Positions 54,798 through 63,798 are shown, counted from the stretch's first letter. The stretch: 64,000 nt of DNA from Pokkaliibacter plantistimulans (GCF_003194385.1 NZ_LAPT01000114.1:1-64000); one strand, 5' to 3'. Made by a program: numbers and translations. Notes: generated by a model not told the origin, from the letters alone.

Positions 54798-54836
54798 TTG
54801 TATCAGGAGGCATGACGGGCTGTTTAATAGCCCTTT

Positions 54837-55616
54837 TTATTCCGCCCCTTCCTCACGCAGAAACACCCAGGTATCCCCTTTGGATTGCTCCTCGCTGAAG
54901 TAATAGCCTTTATAGTCAAAGTCTTTCAGCGCTTCAGCAGTGGCGGGTTGCTGATCGATCATATAGCGCACCATCATGCCGCGCGCTTTTTTAGCGTAAA
55001 AACTGATGATCTTGTACTGACCATTCTTGGCATCCTTGAATACCGGCGTGATCAGGCGTCCATTCAGTTTCCTGGTGTTGACCGCCTTGAAATACTCGGT
55101 GGAGGCCAGATTCACCAGCGTCGAATCGCCTTGTTGTGCGAGCAGCTGATTGAGCTCCTGCGTCAGCTTATCTCCCCAGAAACTATACAGATCTTTGCCA
55201 CGACGATTGGCAAACCGGGTACCCATCTCCAGACGGTAGGGCTGCATCAGGTCCAGCGGCCGCAACAAGCCATACAGGCCGGAAAGAATGCGCAGGTGTT
55301 CCTGTGCATAGTCAAGTTGTGGCTCATCCAGTGTCCCCGCATCCAGGCCGAGGTAAACGTCACCTTTGAATGCCAGCACAGCCTGTTTGGCGTTGTCAGG
55401 AGTGAAGTCGGGTTGCCATGCAGCAAAGCGCGATGCATTCAGGGAGGACAGGTTGTCACTCAGGCTCATCAGGGAGGCAACTTGTTGTGGAGAAAGCTCT
55501 CGCAGCTGTTCGATCAGCTCAGCTGAGTCATCCACAAAATCGGGCAGGGTGTAACGTGAAGTGCTGCTTGGTGTCTCGAAGTCCAGAGTCTTGGCAGGGG
55601 AAATCACAGCAAGCAT
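54837..55616 (-). CDS. yaaA: Peroxide stress protein YaaA
   Basis: A 259-residue YaaA/DUF328 protein: [16 protein letters not shown] start, [38 protein letters not shown] and [25 protein letters not shown] motifs. It lowers free iron during hydrogen-peroxide stress. Complete and normal in length. ATG with AAGGAA upstream. Unlinked in function to its neighbours. Confidence 0.95.
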   Translation of the reverse strand: MLAVISPAKTLDFETPSSTSRYTLPDFVDDSAELIEQLRELSPQQVASLMSLSDNLSSLNASRFAAWQPDFTPDNAKQAVLAFKGDVYLGLDAGTLDEPQLDYAQEHLRILSGLYGLLRPLDLMQPYRLEMGTRFANRRGKDLYSFWGDKLTQELNQLLAQQGDSTLVNLASTEYFKAVNTRKLNGRLITPVFKDAKNGQYKIISFYAKKARGMMVRYMIDQQPATAEALKDFDYKGYYFSEEQSKGDTWVFLREEGAE

Positions 55617-55747
55617 GGGGATTCCTTATTCAGTCAGGTGTGCTGGCCAGTGCGGGCCGCTGTTATCGATAGCTAAACTGAGCGGGAGTCTACCCAAGGG
55701 ATGGGTAAAAGACTAATTGGGTCTGCCTATGGTGGTAGTAGCTAACG

Positions 55748-55780
55748 TCAGCAGCCTGTTTTTAACCAACAGGCTGCTGA
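55748..55780 (-). terminator. Hairpin downstream of hutF
   Basis: A 13-bp perfect stem (55748-55760 against 55768-55780) with a 7-nt loop, 25 bp after the hutF stop. No T-run on the minus strand, so termination is only probable. Confidence 0.5.
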
Positions 55781-55804
55781 TCGGTGGGCTGTGGTGTGTA
55801 TTTA

Positions 55805-57172
55805 TCAGCTGAAAAGCTTGCGCAAAGTGACCGTGAAGCGTTCAGCCGCCTGCTCCTCCAGCACATGGTGACCATCACGCACCTGCCATTTTCCGCCCAC
55901 CATCACATCGCGAATCTGGCGGCTGTTCCCCGCAAATAGCCAGCGGTTGAGCACGTCATCCGGTTGGCTGCTGGCGATAAAAGGAGCCTGTCCATCGATT
56001 ACTAGCCAGTCGGCACGGTAGCCAGCCTCCAGCCTGCCAATCGGCTGCCCGAGTGCTTGAGCACCGCCTTGCAGTGCGCCCTGGTAGAGGTAGTCAGCGA
56101 CGTGTTTTTGTTGAGGGTGGGTAAGACGATTGCGCTTCTGATCCCGCAGACGCTGTCCGTATTCCAGCCAGCGCAATTCTTCCATCATGCTGACGCTGAC
56201 ATGGCTGTCACTGCCGATGCCGAATTGTCCGCCCGTAGCGAGATATTCAGTAGCCGGGAAAATACCGTCGCCGAGATTGGCTTCGGTGGTAATGCACAGG
56301 CCAGCAATCGCCTGCGAGGTGGCCAGGCGTCTGCACTCTTCATCATTCAGATGAGTCGCGTGTACCAGACACCAGCGCTGATCGACCGCCGTGTTATTGA
56401 GCAGCCATTCGACAGGGCGCTGACCACTCCAGCTCAGACAATCGTTGACCTCTTTCATCTGCTCGGCAATGTGAATATGTACCGGCAGACTTGTATCGGG
56501 GAAATGATTGAGTAGCGAATGCAACTGATCCGGTGTTACCGCCCGCAGTGAGTGGAAGCACAGGCCGGTACGCTGCAAAGGCTGTCTGGTCAGCTGATCA
56601 CTCAACTGGTTCAGCAATGCGCTGTAGCTGTCGATACTGTTGATAAAGCGACGCTGGCCTTCCATCGGTGACTGGCCACCAAAGCCGGAATGGGCATACA
56701 TCACGGGCAGGAGCGTCAGACCTATGCCGGTTTGCGCTGCAGCCTCACTGATACGCAAGCCCAGTTCGGCGGGGTTGGTGTATGGCTGGCCATGGATGTC
56801 GTGGTGCAGATAATGAAACTCGGCCACGCTGGTGTAGCCGGCCTTGAGCATTTCGATGTAAAGCTGGGTGGCAATAGCGGATACGTCTTCTGGTTGCATA
56901 TTGCCCAGCATGCGGTACATCAGATCACGCCATGTCCAGAAGCTGTCCTGCGGATTGCCCGCTACTTCGGCAAGACCTGCCATGGCACGCTGAAAGGCGT
57001 GGGAGTGCAGGTTTGGCATGCCCGGAAGCAGTGGTCCACAGAGATGCTCTGCACCGTCAGCGCTGGTATTGACCTCGATGTGCTCGATCATACCCTGTGA
57101 TGAAACGGTGATACGTACGTTGGAAGCCCAGCCTTCAGGCAACAGGGCAAGATCGGAAAAGTAGACAGCCAT
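55805..57172 (-). CDS. hutF: Formimidoylglutamate deiminase HutF
   Basis: A 455-residue amidohydrolase. The metal His-x-His lies in GMPNLHSHAFQRAMAGLA, with further ligands in a HIAEQMKEV segment, a LVHATHL segment and the Asp in FGIGSDSHVSVSMMEEL. It converts formimidoyl-L-glutamate to N-formyl-L-glutamate, which HutG (its gene starts at 63799) then hydrolyses. That pairing defines the five-step Pseudomonas-type pathway. The ATG at 57172 has AAGG upstream; a TTG at 57178 is less likely. Divergent from hutC, with a palindromic operator between. Confidence 0.94.
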   Translation of the reverse strand: MAVYFSDLALLPEGWASNVRITVSSQGMIEHIEVNTSADGAEHLCGPLLPGMPNLHSHAFQRAMAGLAEVAGNPQDSFWTWRDLMYRMLGNMQPEDVSAIATQLYIEMLKAGYTSVAEFHYLHHDIHGQPYTNPAELGLRISEAAAQTGIGLTLLPVMYAHSGFGGQSPMEGQRRFINSIDSYSALLNQLSDQLTRQPLQRTGLCFHSLRAVTPDQLHSLLNHFPDTSLPVHIHIAEQMKEVNDCLSWSGQRPVEWLLNNTAVDQRWCLVHATHLNDEECRRLATSQAIAGLCITTEANLGDGIFPATEYLATGGQFGIGSDSHVSVSMMEELRWLEYGQRLRDQKRNRLTHPQQKHVADYLYQGALQGGAQALGQPIGRLEAGYRADWLVIDGQAPFIASSQPDDVLNRWLFAGNSRQIRDVMVGGKWQVRDGHHVLEEQAAERFTVTLRKLFS

Positions 57173-57365
57173 GGCCAATGCCTTCTAGATTGAATGCAGT
57201 TTTGTCAGGTGAAGACGGGCGGGGAGGCTGCGCAGGCCTTGAGGCAGGATAGCTGCACACAAGCCACACCGCGGAAATGTCCTGCTTCTCACTGCCACTA
57301 CGTCTGTGCAGAGTGTGGTGTACAGAGCAGTATGGCCGACACCTGAGTAGGGTTGAGAAAGTGTG

Positions 57366-57375
57366 TTGTATATAC
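57366..57375. promoter_or_regulatory. Probable HutC operator between hutF and hutC
   Basis: Perfect 10-bp palindrome TGTATATACA within an AT-rich alternating tract (57366-57385). The identical palindrome occurs before hutX (59150). HutC is a GntR-family repressor that binds TGTAnnTACA-like palindromes and is relieved by urocanate, so both sites are assigned to it. Confidence 0.7.
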
Positions 57376-57443
57376 ATATATATACGTTATAGTGGGGCAA
57401 ATCAATTTATCCCTGATGCCCGTGCTTTGCAGGAGAACAATGG

Positions 57444-58220
57444 GTGAGTAGAGATCTAGGTCAGGATGTTTCCGAGTCATCAACAGCAGCCGAGGGACTG
57501 GGGCAGAACGGCCCGGCACCTCTGTATATGCAGGTCAAACAGATGATTCTCGGCCAGATCCGCAATGGCAACTGGCCACCACATCACCGGGTGCCATCCG
57601 AAAGTGAGCTGGTCAAGGAGCTGGGTTTCAGCCGGATGACCATCAACCGTGCGCTGCGCGAGCTGACGGTGGATGGTCATCTGGTCAGAATGCAGGGTGT
57701 CGGAACCTTCGTCGCTGAAGCCAAAGGGCATTCTGCACTGTTCGAAGTGCATAACATTGCTGATGAAATCGCCGCACGCCGTCATCGCCACCATGCTGAA
57801 ATCATCAAGATGGAGCGCGGTAGCGCAACGACTGAGCAAGCCATTGCTCTGGGGATTCGTGAGGGAGCACCGGTGTTTCATTCGGTAATCGTGCATTACG
57901 ACAACGATGAAGCCATTCAGATTGAAGATCGCTACGTCAACCCTGAGCTGGTCCCGGACTACCTGCAGCAGGACTTCTCCCGGCAGACTCCGTTTACCTA
58001 TCTCAGTCAGATCGCGCCTCTGACCGAAGGAGAGCATGTGGTTGAGGCTGTGCTGGCGGCGCCCTGGGAACAGCAGCTGTTGCATATCAGCGCCACCGAG
58101 CCCTGTTTGCTGATTCGTCGCCGCACCTGGTCGCAGCGAAGGGTGGTGACGTCTGCACGCCTGCTCTATCCCGGCACGCGCCATCGTCTGGAAGGTCACT
58201 TCAAGCAAGGGGATTCGTGA
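57444..58220 (+). CDS. hutC: Histidine utilisation repressor HutC
   Basis: A 258-residue GntR-family regulator. The winged-helix N-domain (about 27-95) reads PLYMQVKQMILGQIRNGNW, VPSESELVKELGFSRMTINRAL and VRMQGVGTFVA. A UTRA ligand domain follows (about 105-250), of the urocanate-binding HutC type (HRHHAEIIKM, EDRYVNPELVPDYLQQDF, LLIRRRTW). GTG start at 57444 with AGGAG 8 nt upstream. It precedes hutD; their order matches Pseudomonas hut loci. Confidence 0.94.
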   Translation: MSRDLGQDVSESSTAAEGLGQNGPAPLYMQVKQMILGQIRNGNWPPHHRVPSESELVKELGFSRMTINRALRELTVDGHLVRMQGVGTFVAEAKGHSALFEVHNIADEIAARRHRHHAEIIKMERGSATTEQAIALGIREGAPVFHSVIVHYDNDEAIQIEDRYVNPELVPDYLQQDFSRQTPFTYLSQIAPLTEGEHVVEAVLAAPWEQQLLHISATEPCLLIRRRTWSQRRVVTSARLLYPGTRHRLEGHFKQGDS

Positions 58221-58289
58221 TATTCCATCCACCCGCATCAGGTCGCTGCCGCCAGTGACGACCGGAGTGTGCTTCTCACAGAGATCATA

Positions 58290-58901
58290 ATGAGCCAAGT
58301 CATCTACCTCCCTCTTGCCAGCTGTACCGTCATGCCCTGGAAAAACGGTGGCGGTACTACGACAGAAATCTTTCGTCGTGATGACCCTGCCGATAGCGGA
58401 CGTTTCCTCTGGCGTATCTCGGTAGCTGATATCGGCGCTGCAGGCCCGTTTTCTGCCTTTGACGGTTATCGCCGGGTGATATCGGTGATTCAGGGAGAAG
58501 GCATGGTTCTGACCATCGATGGTGAAGACTCGCCGCCGCTGCATACAGGTCAGGCATGGCCGTTCTCTGGCGCCAGTGAAGTTGATTGCCGATTAATTGA
58601 CGGGCCGGTTCGCGATCTCAATCTGATCTATGCGGAGGGGCAGGTGGTGGCGGATGTCTCCTGGCACCAGGGGGAGCGCTGGTATATGCAGGAGACCACT
58701 GAGGCCGATGTGTTGGTGGTGTTTGTGCAAAGTGGCAGTGTTGAACTGAGCCTGGCTGATACTGCCTGGTCATTGCAGCCTCTGGATACGCTGGTGGTGG
58801 AGCGGAGTGCCAGTCACGTTCCGTCTATGTTGAAACTGATAACGGCTGCAGCCAGTACGGTGTGCATAATGAAACTTGTTTTCCGTTCTGCGCCTGTCTG
58901 A
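58290..58901 (+). CDS. hutD: HutD-family protein
   Basis: A 203-residue bicupin-like HutD protein: VMPWKNGGGTTTEI near residue 15, FLWRISVADIGAAGPFS, FDGYRRVISVIQGEGM, and PVRDLNLIYAEG. In P. fluorescens HutD tempers hut operon activity, possibly by sensing urocanate or formyl-glutamate; its mechanism is unknown. ATG at 58290 with AGAGAT upstream; the open frame begins seven codons earlier. A weak hairpin follows. Confidence 0.92.
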   Translation: MSQVIYLPLASCTVMPWKNGGGTTTEIFRRDDPADSGRFLWRISVADIGAAGPFSAFDGYRRVISVIQGEGMVLTIDGEDSPPLHTGQAWPFSGASEVDCRLIDGPVRDLNLIYAEGQVVADVSWHQGERWYMQETTEADVLVVFVQSGSVELSLADTAWSLQPLDTLVVERSASHVPSMLKLITAAASTVCIMKLVFRSAPV

Positions 58902-58966
58902 GTTCTGTATTTTCTCTGCGCCATCGTGGTGCGTTTCTATCCTTTCAGTTCTACCTGTCGACTAGC

Positions 58967-58989
58967 CAGCCCGTTGTTGTGACGGGCTG
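58967..58989 (+). terminator. Hairpin after hutD
   Basis: An 8-bp stem (CAGCCCGT/ACGGGCTG) with a 7-nt loop followed by a short T-rich tract. Probable weak terminator of hutCD. Confidence 0.5.
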
Positions 58990-59149
58990 CTTGCTCCTCG
59001 TTTTGCTCGTATCCAGCAGATTTCATTTTTACTGCCTTTTAATCAGGCAAAACGCATTTTTCAGGCACTGAAATCGAGCGTTTTTTCTGTTCGTTTTTGC
59101 TGATTGCCGTATTGCATCCGAACAAAAATCAACCTAGTATCGAGTCAAT

Positions 59150-59159
59150 TGTATATACA
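59150..59159. promoter_or_regulatory. Probable HutC operator upstream of hutX
   Basis: Perfect palindrome TGTATATACA, the same 10 bases as at 57366-57375, 143 bp before the hutX ATG. Confidence 0.7.
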
Positions 59160-59302
59160 GGTACTTATGTCTTGGACGCTAAGGTAAGCCTGCAGATACG
59201 AGATGCTGTCGCACGAAAACACGTCGGAGTACGTGACAACAAGATCTGGCTGATAAGGGACTGAGTCATCCGCAATAACTTCCCATTACTGTGAGGACGA
59301 CG

Positions 59303-60295
59303 ATGAAAGCATCACCGATTAACCGGAAAGTACTCAAGGCCAGCTGTCTGGCGGTGGCCATGACCGGTGCCATGACCATGACACAGGCTGCCAGTGCTGA
59401 TACCTGGTGTGGTTCTGGTAAGACCGTAAAGTTTGCAGGTATCAACTGGGAAAGTGGCATGTTCCTGACGGATCTGATGCAGACCGTGCTGGAGAAGGGC
59501 TACGGTTGCAGCACCGATGCGCTGCCCGGTAACTCCATTACCATGGAACAGGCCCTGGCCAACAATGATATTCAGGTATTTGCGGAAGAGTGGATCGGTC
59601 GCAGTGATGCCTGGAACAAGGCCGCAGCAGCAGGCAAGGTGGTGGGTGTTGGCGCGCCAATCGTGGGTGCCACAGAAGGTTGGTATGTCCCCCGTTATCT
59701 GGTTGAGGGCGATGCCAAGCGCGGTATCAAAGCCAGCGCGCCTGACCTCAAGAGCATTGCCGACCTGTCACGTTATGTCAGTCTGTTTGCTGACCCCGAA
59801 GAACCCGGTAAAGGCCGCTTCTACAATTGCCCTGCAGGCTGGACCTGTGAGCTGGAAAACAGCGAGAAGCTCAAGGAATACAGTCTGGAAGACAAATTCG
59901 TGAACTTCCGCCCCGGTACCGGCCCGGCGCTGGATGCTGCCATTGCCTCCAGCTACAAGCGTGGCCAGCCCATCCTGTCTTACTACTGGTCACCTACTGC
60001 CATGCTCGGCAAGTACGATCTGGTGCAGTTGCAGGAAAAGCCTGAAGACGTGAAGGAAATCAAGATTCAGGTGGGTGTGTCCAAGGCCTTCGAAGGTGAA
60101 GCGCCTGAACTGATTGATGTGCTGTCCAAGGTCAATGTGCCCATCGACATGCTGAACAAAAGTCTGGCTCGCCAGACGGATGAAAAGCTCAGCAGTGCCG
60201 AACTTGCCAAGCTGTTCCTGAAGGAACATCCGGAAATCTGGAAGCAGTGGGTAAGTGCTGAAGCGGCGGACAAGATTACCGCTGCCGTGCAGTAA
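59303..60295 (+). CDS. hutX: ABC transporter substrate-binding protein HutX
   Basis: A 330-residue OpuAC-family periplasmic protein. A signal peptide (about 1-32, ending ASA) leads to WCGSGKTVKFAGINWESGM and GNSITMEQALANNDIQVFAEEW. The fold is that of glycine betaine/proline-type binding proteins, but the hut context and the following genes point to histidine (HutXWV of Sinorhizobium and Pseudomonas). Two conserved Cys (ending a FYNCPAGWTCE segment) may form a disulfide. ATG at 59303 with GAGGA 5 nt upstream; a GTG 4 codons earlier is less likely. Confidence 0.88.
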   Translation: MKASPINRKVLKASCLAVAMTGAMTMTQAASADTWCGSGKTVKFAGINWESGMFLTDLMQTVLEKGYGCSTDALPGNSITMEQALANNDIQVFAEEWIGRSDAWNKAAAAGKVVGVGAPIVGATEGWYVPRYLVEGDAKRGIKASAPDLKSIADLSRYVSLFADPEEPGKGRFYNCPAGWTCELENSEKLKEYSLEDKFVNFRPGTGPALDAAIASSYKRGQPILSYYWSPTAMLGKYDLVQLQEKPEDVKEIKIQVGVSKAFEGEAPELIDVLSKVNVPIDMLNKSLARQTDEKLSSAELAKLFLKEHPEIWKQWVSAEAADKITAAVQ

Positions 60296-60316
60296 GCTTG
60301 ACCATGTGAGGAGCCG

Positions 60317-60339
60317 GGTGGTGCTGATACCGCACCACC
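60317..60339 (+). other. Hairpin between hutX and hutW
   Basis: An 8-bp perfect stem (GGTGGTGC, 60317-60324, against GCACCACC, 60332-60339) with a 7-nt loop and no T-run; a second 7-bp stem lies just downstream. Such hairpins after binding-protein genes often stabilise the upstream mRNA so that more binding protein than permease is made. Confidence 0.5.
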
Positions 60340-60410
60340 TGAGCTGCTGCGATTGCATATCGTTGCCAGAGCCGCCACCGTGATGGCGGCAGGCACGAGG
60401 GAGTACGCCG

Positions 60411-61256
60411 ATGTTTCCAAAGAACCTTACCTTTTCGATGGCCGATGGCATCAACAATTTTGTTGACTGGCTGGTCATGCGTTATGGCGATTCCCTGCGC
60501 CATGTTTCGGATTCCATTCTGAGTTTGATTGTTGGCCTTGAGGGATTGCTGCGTGCCATCCCCTGGTGGGCTTTTCTGATACTGGCGGGGGCATTGGCCT
60601 GGCATGCCAGCAAACGCTGGACACAAGTGGTGGTCGTGGTGGCCTTGCTGTATTTCGTCGGCGCCGTCGGCCTGTGGGACAAGCTGATGCAGACCCTGGC
60701 CCTGATGATGGTTGCCACCCTGCTATCAGTGGCGGTGGGTATACCGCTGGGGATTCTTTCGGCGGGCAATGATCGCTTTCGGACTGTGCTGCTGCCGATG
60801 CTCGACATCATGCAGACCATGCCCAGCTTCGTCTATCTGATCCCGGTGCTGATGCTGTTTGGTCTGGGCAAGGTGCCAGCGATTCTCGCCACCGTGATCT
60901 ATGCAGCCCCGCCGTTGATTCGCCTGACTGACCTTGGTATCCGCCAGGTAGACAAAGAGGTGATGGAAGCGGTGACGTCTTTCGGTGCCAACCGCTGGCA
61001 GAAGCTGTTTGGTGTGCAGATTCCGCTCGCTCTGCCCAGCATCATGGCTGGTCTGAACCAGACGACCATGATGGCACTGTCGATGGTGGTGATTGCCTCG
61101 ATGATCGGCGCCCGTGGTCTGGGTGAGGACGTCCTGATCGGTATTCAGACCCTGGATGTCGGCAAAGGGCTGGAAGCGGGGCTGGCCATCGTTATTCTCG
61201 CTGTAGTGATTGACCGTATTACCCAGGCCTATGGCAAGCCACGTCATCACCTGTGA
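60411..61256 (+). CDS. hutW: ABC transporter permease HutW
   Basis: A 281-residue permease of the OpuAB/ProW type with about six to seven helices. The EAA-like loop EAVTSFGANRWQKLFGVQIPLALPS (near 185) contacts the ATPase, and LDIMQTMPSFVYLIPVLMLFG is typical of the family. It lies between the binding protein and ATPase genes. ATG at 60411. Confidence 0.9.
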   Translation: MFPKNLTFSMADGINNFVDWLVMRYGDSLRHVSDSILSLIVGLEGLLRAIPWWAFLILAGALAWHASKRWTQVVVVVALLYFVGAVGLWDKLMQTLALMMVATLLSVAVGIPLGILSAGNDRFRTVLLPMLDIMQTMPSFVYLIPVLMLFGLGKVPAILATVIYAAPPLIRLTDLGIRQVDKEVMEAVTSFGANRWQKLFGVQIPLALPSIMAGLNQTTMMALSMVVIASMIGARGLGEDVLIGIQTLDVGKGLEAGLAIVILAVVIDRITQAYGKPRHHL

Positions 61257-61266
61257 GGGAAGGATC

Positions 61267-62127
61267 ATGAGCAAGATTGAAGTACGCAACGTCTATAAAG
61301 TATTCGGTCACCGTGCCAGCGAAGCCATGTCCATGATCCGCTCCGGTAGCAGCAAGGGTGATGTACTGGCTAAAACCGGCTGCACGATTGGCGTCAACAA
61401 CCTGTCATTGCAGATCAACGCCGGAGAAATTTTCGTCATCATGGGCTTGTCCGGCTCGGGCAAGTCGACACTGGTACGTCATTTCAACCGGCTGATCGAA
61501 CCCAGCAGTGGCGAAATACTGGTCGACGGGCAGGACGTGGTACAGCTGGACAAGAAGGCGCTGGAAAGCTTCCGGCGCAGCAAGATCAGCATGGTGTTTC
61601 AGAGTTTCGGTCTGCTACCGCATCGCACGGTATTGGATAACGTGGCCTATGGATTGCGCATCCGGGGTGAAGACAAGGACAAGTGCGACCAGCAGGCGCG
61701 TTACTGGATTGAAACGGTGGGGCTGAAGGGTTACGAGAGCCGCTATCCTGACCAGCTGTCGGGAGGGATGCGTCAGCGTGTGGGCCTGGCACGTGCACTG
61801 GCGGCGGATACCGAGATTATCCTGATGGATGAAGCCTTCAGCGCACTGGATCCGCTGATTCGAGCTGATATGCAGGATCAGCTGCTCGAATTGCAGAAGA
61901 ACCTGCACAAAACCATCGTCTTTATTACCCATGATCTGGATGAGGCCATCCGTATCGGTAATCGTATCGCCATACTCAAGGATGGCGCCCTGATTCAGGT
62001 CGGCACGCCGGATGAAATCCTGCATCAGCCCGCTGACGACTACGTCAATCGCTTTGTACAGCGTCATGTCACTCGTCTGTCTGAAGCGGCACCTGCCAGT
62101 GCCGATAATCTGGCAGTGCCTGCCTGA
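61267..62127 (+). CDS. hutV: ABC transporter ATP-binding protein HutV
   Basis: A 286-residue ABC ATPase of the ProV/OpuAA type. Walker A GLSGSGKST, Q-loop VFQSFGLLPHRTV, signature LSGGMRQRVGLARAL, Walker B IILMDEAFSALDP, and H-loop ITHDLDEA. No CBS domains follow the ATPase, unlike many glycine-betaine ProV proteins, which fits the HutV type. ATG at 61267, eleven bases after hutW. Confidence 0.92.
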   Translation: MSKIEVRNVYKVFGHRASEAMSMIRSGSSKGDVLAKTGCTIGVNNLSLQINAGEIFVIMGLSGSGKSTLVRHFNRLIEPSSGEILVDGQDVVQLDKKALESFRRSKISMVFQSFGLLPHRTVLDNVAYGLRIRGEDKDKCDQQARYWIETVGLKGYESRYPDQLSGGMRQRVGLARALAADTEIILMDEAFSALDPLIRADMQDQLLELQKNLHKTIVFITHDLDEAIRIGNRIAILKDGALIQVGTPDEILHQPADDYVNRFVQRHVTRLSEAAPASADNLAVPA

Positions 62128-62145
62128 AACTGTTTCAGGCAGGCA
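62117..62145 (+). other. Hairpin overlapping the end of hutV
   Basis: A 13-bp perfect stem (62117-62129 against 62133-62145) with a 3-nt loop and containing the hutV stop codon. A second hairpin with a T-rich tail follows; together they form a tandem terminator. Confidence 0.6.
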
Positions 62146-62163
62146 TCGAAGCCTTTTCTGGTA

Positions 62164-62206
62164 GCCGCTGCTCACCGCTGAGCAGCGGCGTTTTCTTCGC
62201 TTTTTC
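62164..62206 (+). terminator. Intrinsic terminator between hutV and hutH
   Basis: An 11-bp perfect stem (GCCGCTGCTCA, 62164-62174, against 62179-62189), 4-nt loop and the tail GTTTTCTTCGCTTTTT. Good terminator form; it separates hutXWV from the hutH gene, with partial read-through possible. Confidence 0.8.
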
Positions 62207-62224
62207 AACGGAGCAGTCAGCGAA

Positions 62225-63748
62225 ATGTCGTCAACGGCAGTGCAGACAATTGTAGTGGGAGATGCTCCCGTCAGCTGGCGGGATGTAGTGGCAGTGGCCC
62301 GAGACAACGCGTTGATGCAATTGTCAGAGCAAGCCTGGGGGCGCATCACTCAGGCACGTCAGGTGGTCGAGCATATCGTTGCCAGAAGGGAGCGTGCCTA
62401 CGGTATCAATACCGGATTGGGGGCGCTGTGCAATGTGGTGCTGGAGCCTGATCAGCTGTCGGCATTATCACGCAATACCTTACTCAGTCATGCCTGCGGC
62501 GTGGGGCGTCCTCTCAAATCCGAGCAGGTGCGAGCCATTTTATGTGCCGCCATCATTAACTACAGCCATGGCCACTCCGGTATCAGCCGCGCTGTGGTTG
62601 AAGCCTTGCTGGCAATGCTGAATCAGCAGATCACGCCGGTGGTGCCTGCACAAGGTTCGGTGGGTTATCTGACCCATATGGCACACATCTCCCTGACACT
62701 GATTGGCGTCGGTCAGGTGGAATATGCAGGTCGGTTGATGCCAGCGGCGGAGGCATGGCAACGGGCTGAATTGCCTATCGTTGAGCTGGGGGCAAAAGAG
62801 GGCTTGAGTCTGGTCAATGGTACGCCCTGTATGACTGGCCTGAGCTGTCTGGCGCTGGCTGATATTCATACCCAGATGCATTGGGCTGATATTACCGGTG
62901 CCATGAGTTTTGAAGCGCTGCGTGGTCAGCTTGCTGCATTTGATCCGGAAGTGCTGGCATTGAAGCCTTACGCCGGCGTGGTGAAGGTCGGTGAACATCT
63001 GCGTGCCCTGCTGCAGGGCAGTGAGGTGCTGCAGGCCAGTCAGGGGATCCGTACTCAGGACGCCCTGAGCATCCGTTCGATGCCGCAGATTCATGGCGCC
63101 TGTCGCGAACAGGTGCGTCATGCAGCCGGGCAGGTCGATGTCGAACTGAACTCGGCAACCGATAATCCGTTGATCATAGGTACGGCGGATAACTATCGGG
63201 TGGTATCCCAGGCGAATCCGCACGGTGAGCCTGTCGCCATGGCGGCGGATGTGCTGGCGCTGGCGGTAGCAGAGCTGGGTGGAGTGGCTGAGCGCCGGAT
63301 TGACCGCCTTATCAATCCTCTGGTCAGTGGCTTGCCGCCGTTTCTGGTAGCAGAAAGTGGTGTGAACTCCGGCATGATGATTGTCCAGTACGTCGCTGCT
63401 TCGCTGGTGGCAGACAACCGGCGACTGGCGCAGCCCGCCGTGACAGATAACTACATCACCTCTGCATTGCAGGAGGACCATCTGAGCATGGGGACCAGTG
63501 CTGCCTTGAAACTGGCGGAAGCCGTAGACAATCTTTATCAGATACTGGCCATTGAGTATCTGCTTGCCGCCCAGGCATTTGAATTTCTGCCCGAGGCGAA
63601 AGGCGTGGGCACGCAGCAGGCATGGCAGCAGTTGCGCCAGCATGTTGAGCCCTATCACCAGGATCGCTGGTTAGCGCCCGAGATAGACCGCGCCAGTCAG
63701 CTGCTGCGCAGACCGGACGTACTGGCGGCGATAGAAAAAGTGTTGTGA
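62225..63748 (+). CDS. hutH: Histidase-family protein without the MIO tripeptide (HutH1-like)
   Basis: A 507-residue protein of the HAL/PAL/TAL fold. Many family marks are kept: AYGINTGLGAL (Tyr59), NYSHGHSG, GLSLVNGTP, QEDHLSMGTSA. But the Ala-Ser-Gly tripeptide that cyclises to the MIO cofactor is missing: after GSVG (144-147) the sequence reads YLTH, then MAHISLTLIG, instead of ASGDLAPLAHMSLVLLG. The Tyr of the QDPYSLR motif is Leu (QDALSIR) and the Glu of the SENK segment is Asp (ADNR). So normal ammonia-lyase chemistry is unlikely. In P. fluorescens SBW25 one of two hutH genes is dispensable for growth on histidine; this one occupies a similar place. A true histidase is presumably elsewhere. 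Confidence 0.85.
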   Translation: MSSTAVQTIVVGDAPVSWRDVVAVARDNALMQLSEQAWGRITQARQVVEHIVARRERAYGINTGLGALCNVVLEPDQLSALSRNTLLSHACGVGRPLKSEQVRAILCAAIINYSHGHSGISRAVVEALLAMLNQQITPVVPAQGSVGYLTHMAHISLTLIGVGQVEYAGRLMPAAEAWQRAELPIVELGAKEGLSLVNGTPCMTGLSCLALADIHTQMHWADITGAMSFEALRGQLAAFDPEVLALKPYAGVVKVGEHLRALLQGSEVLQASQGIRTQDALSIRSMPQIHGACREQVRHAAGQVDVELNSATDNPLIIGTADNYRVVSQANPHGEPVAMAADVLALAVAELGGVAERRIDRLINPLVSGLPPFLVAESGVNSGMMIVQYVAASLVADNRRLAQPAVTDNYITSALQEDHLSMGTSAALKLAEAVDNLYQILAIEYLLAAQAFEFLPEAKGVGTQQAWQQLRQHVEPYHQDRWLAPEIDRASQLLRRPDVLAAIEKVL

Positions 63749-63798
63749 CTGCCTGCACAAGACAGCAACAGCGATACCGATAAGAAAGGAATGTCGAC

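Larger units (their letters stand above)
58902..59302. promoter_or_regulatory. Regulatory region of hutXWV with HutC operator
   Basis: 401 bp without a gene. It holds an 8-bp stem hairpin (CAGCCCGT, 58967-58974, against 58982-58989) after hutD, AT-rich stretches, and the TGTATATACA palindrome at 59150-59159 identical to the one before hutC. The hutX start lies 143 bp further on. Probable HutC-controlled promoter region. Confidence 0.6.

Noticed and set aside
57480-58544. Antisense open frame of 354 codons across hutC and hutD
   Set aside because: Shadow of two well recognised genes; no ribosome site or known domain.
62540-63658. Antisense open frame of 372 codons inside the hutH-like gene
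   Set aside because: High GC and the strong forward coding pattern explain it; the translation is rich in His, Arg, Gln and Cys without any family signature.
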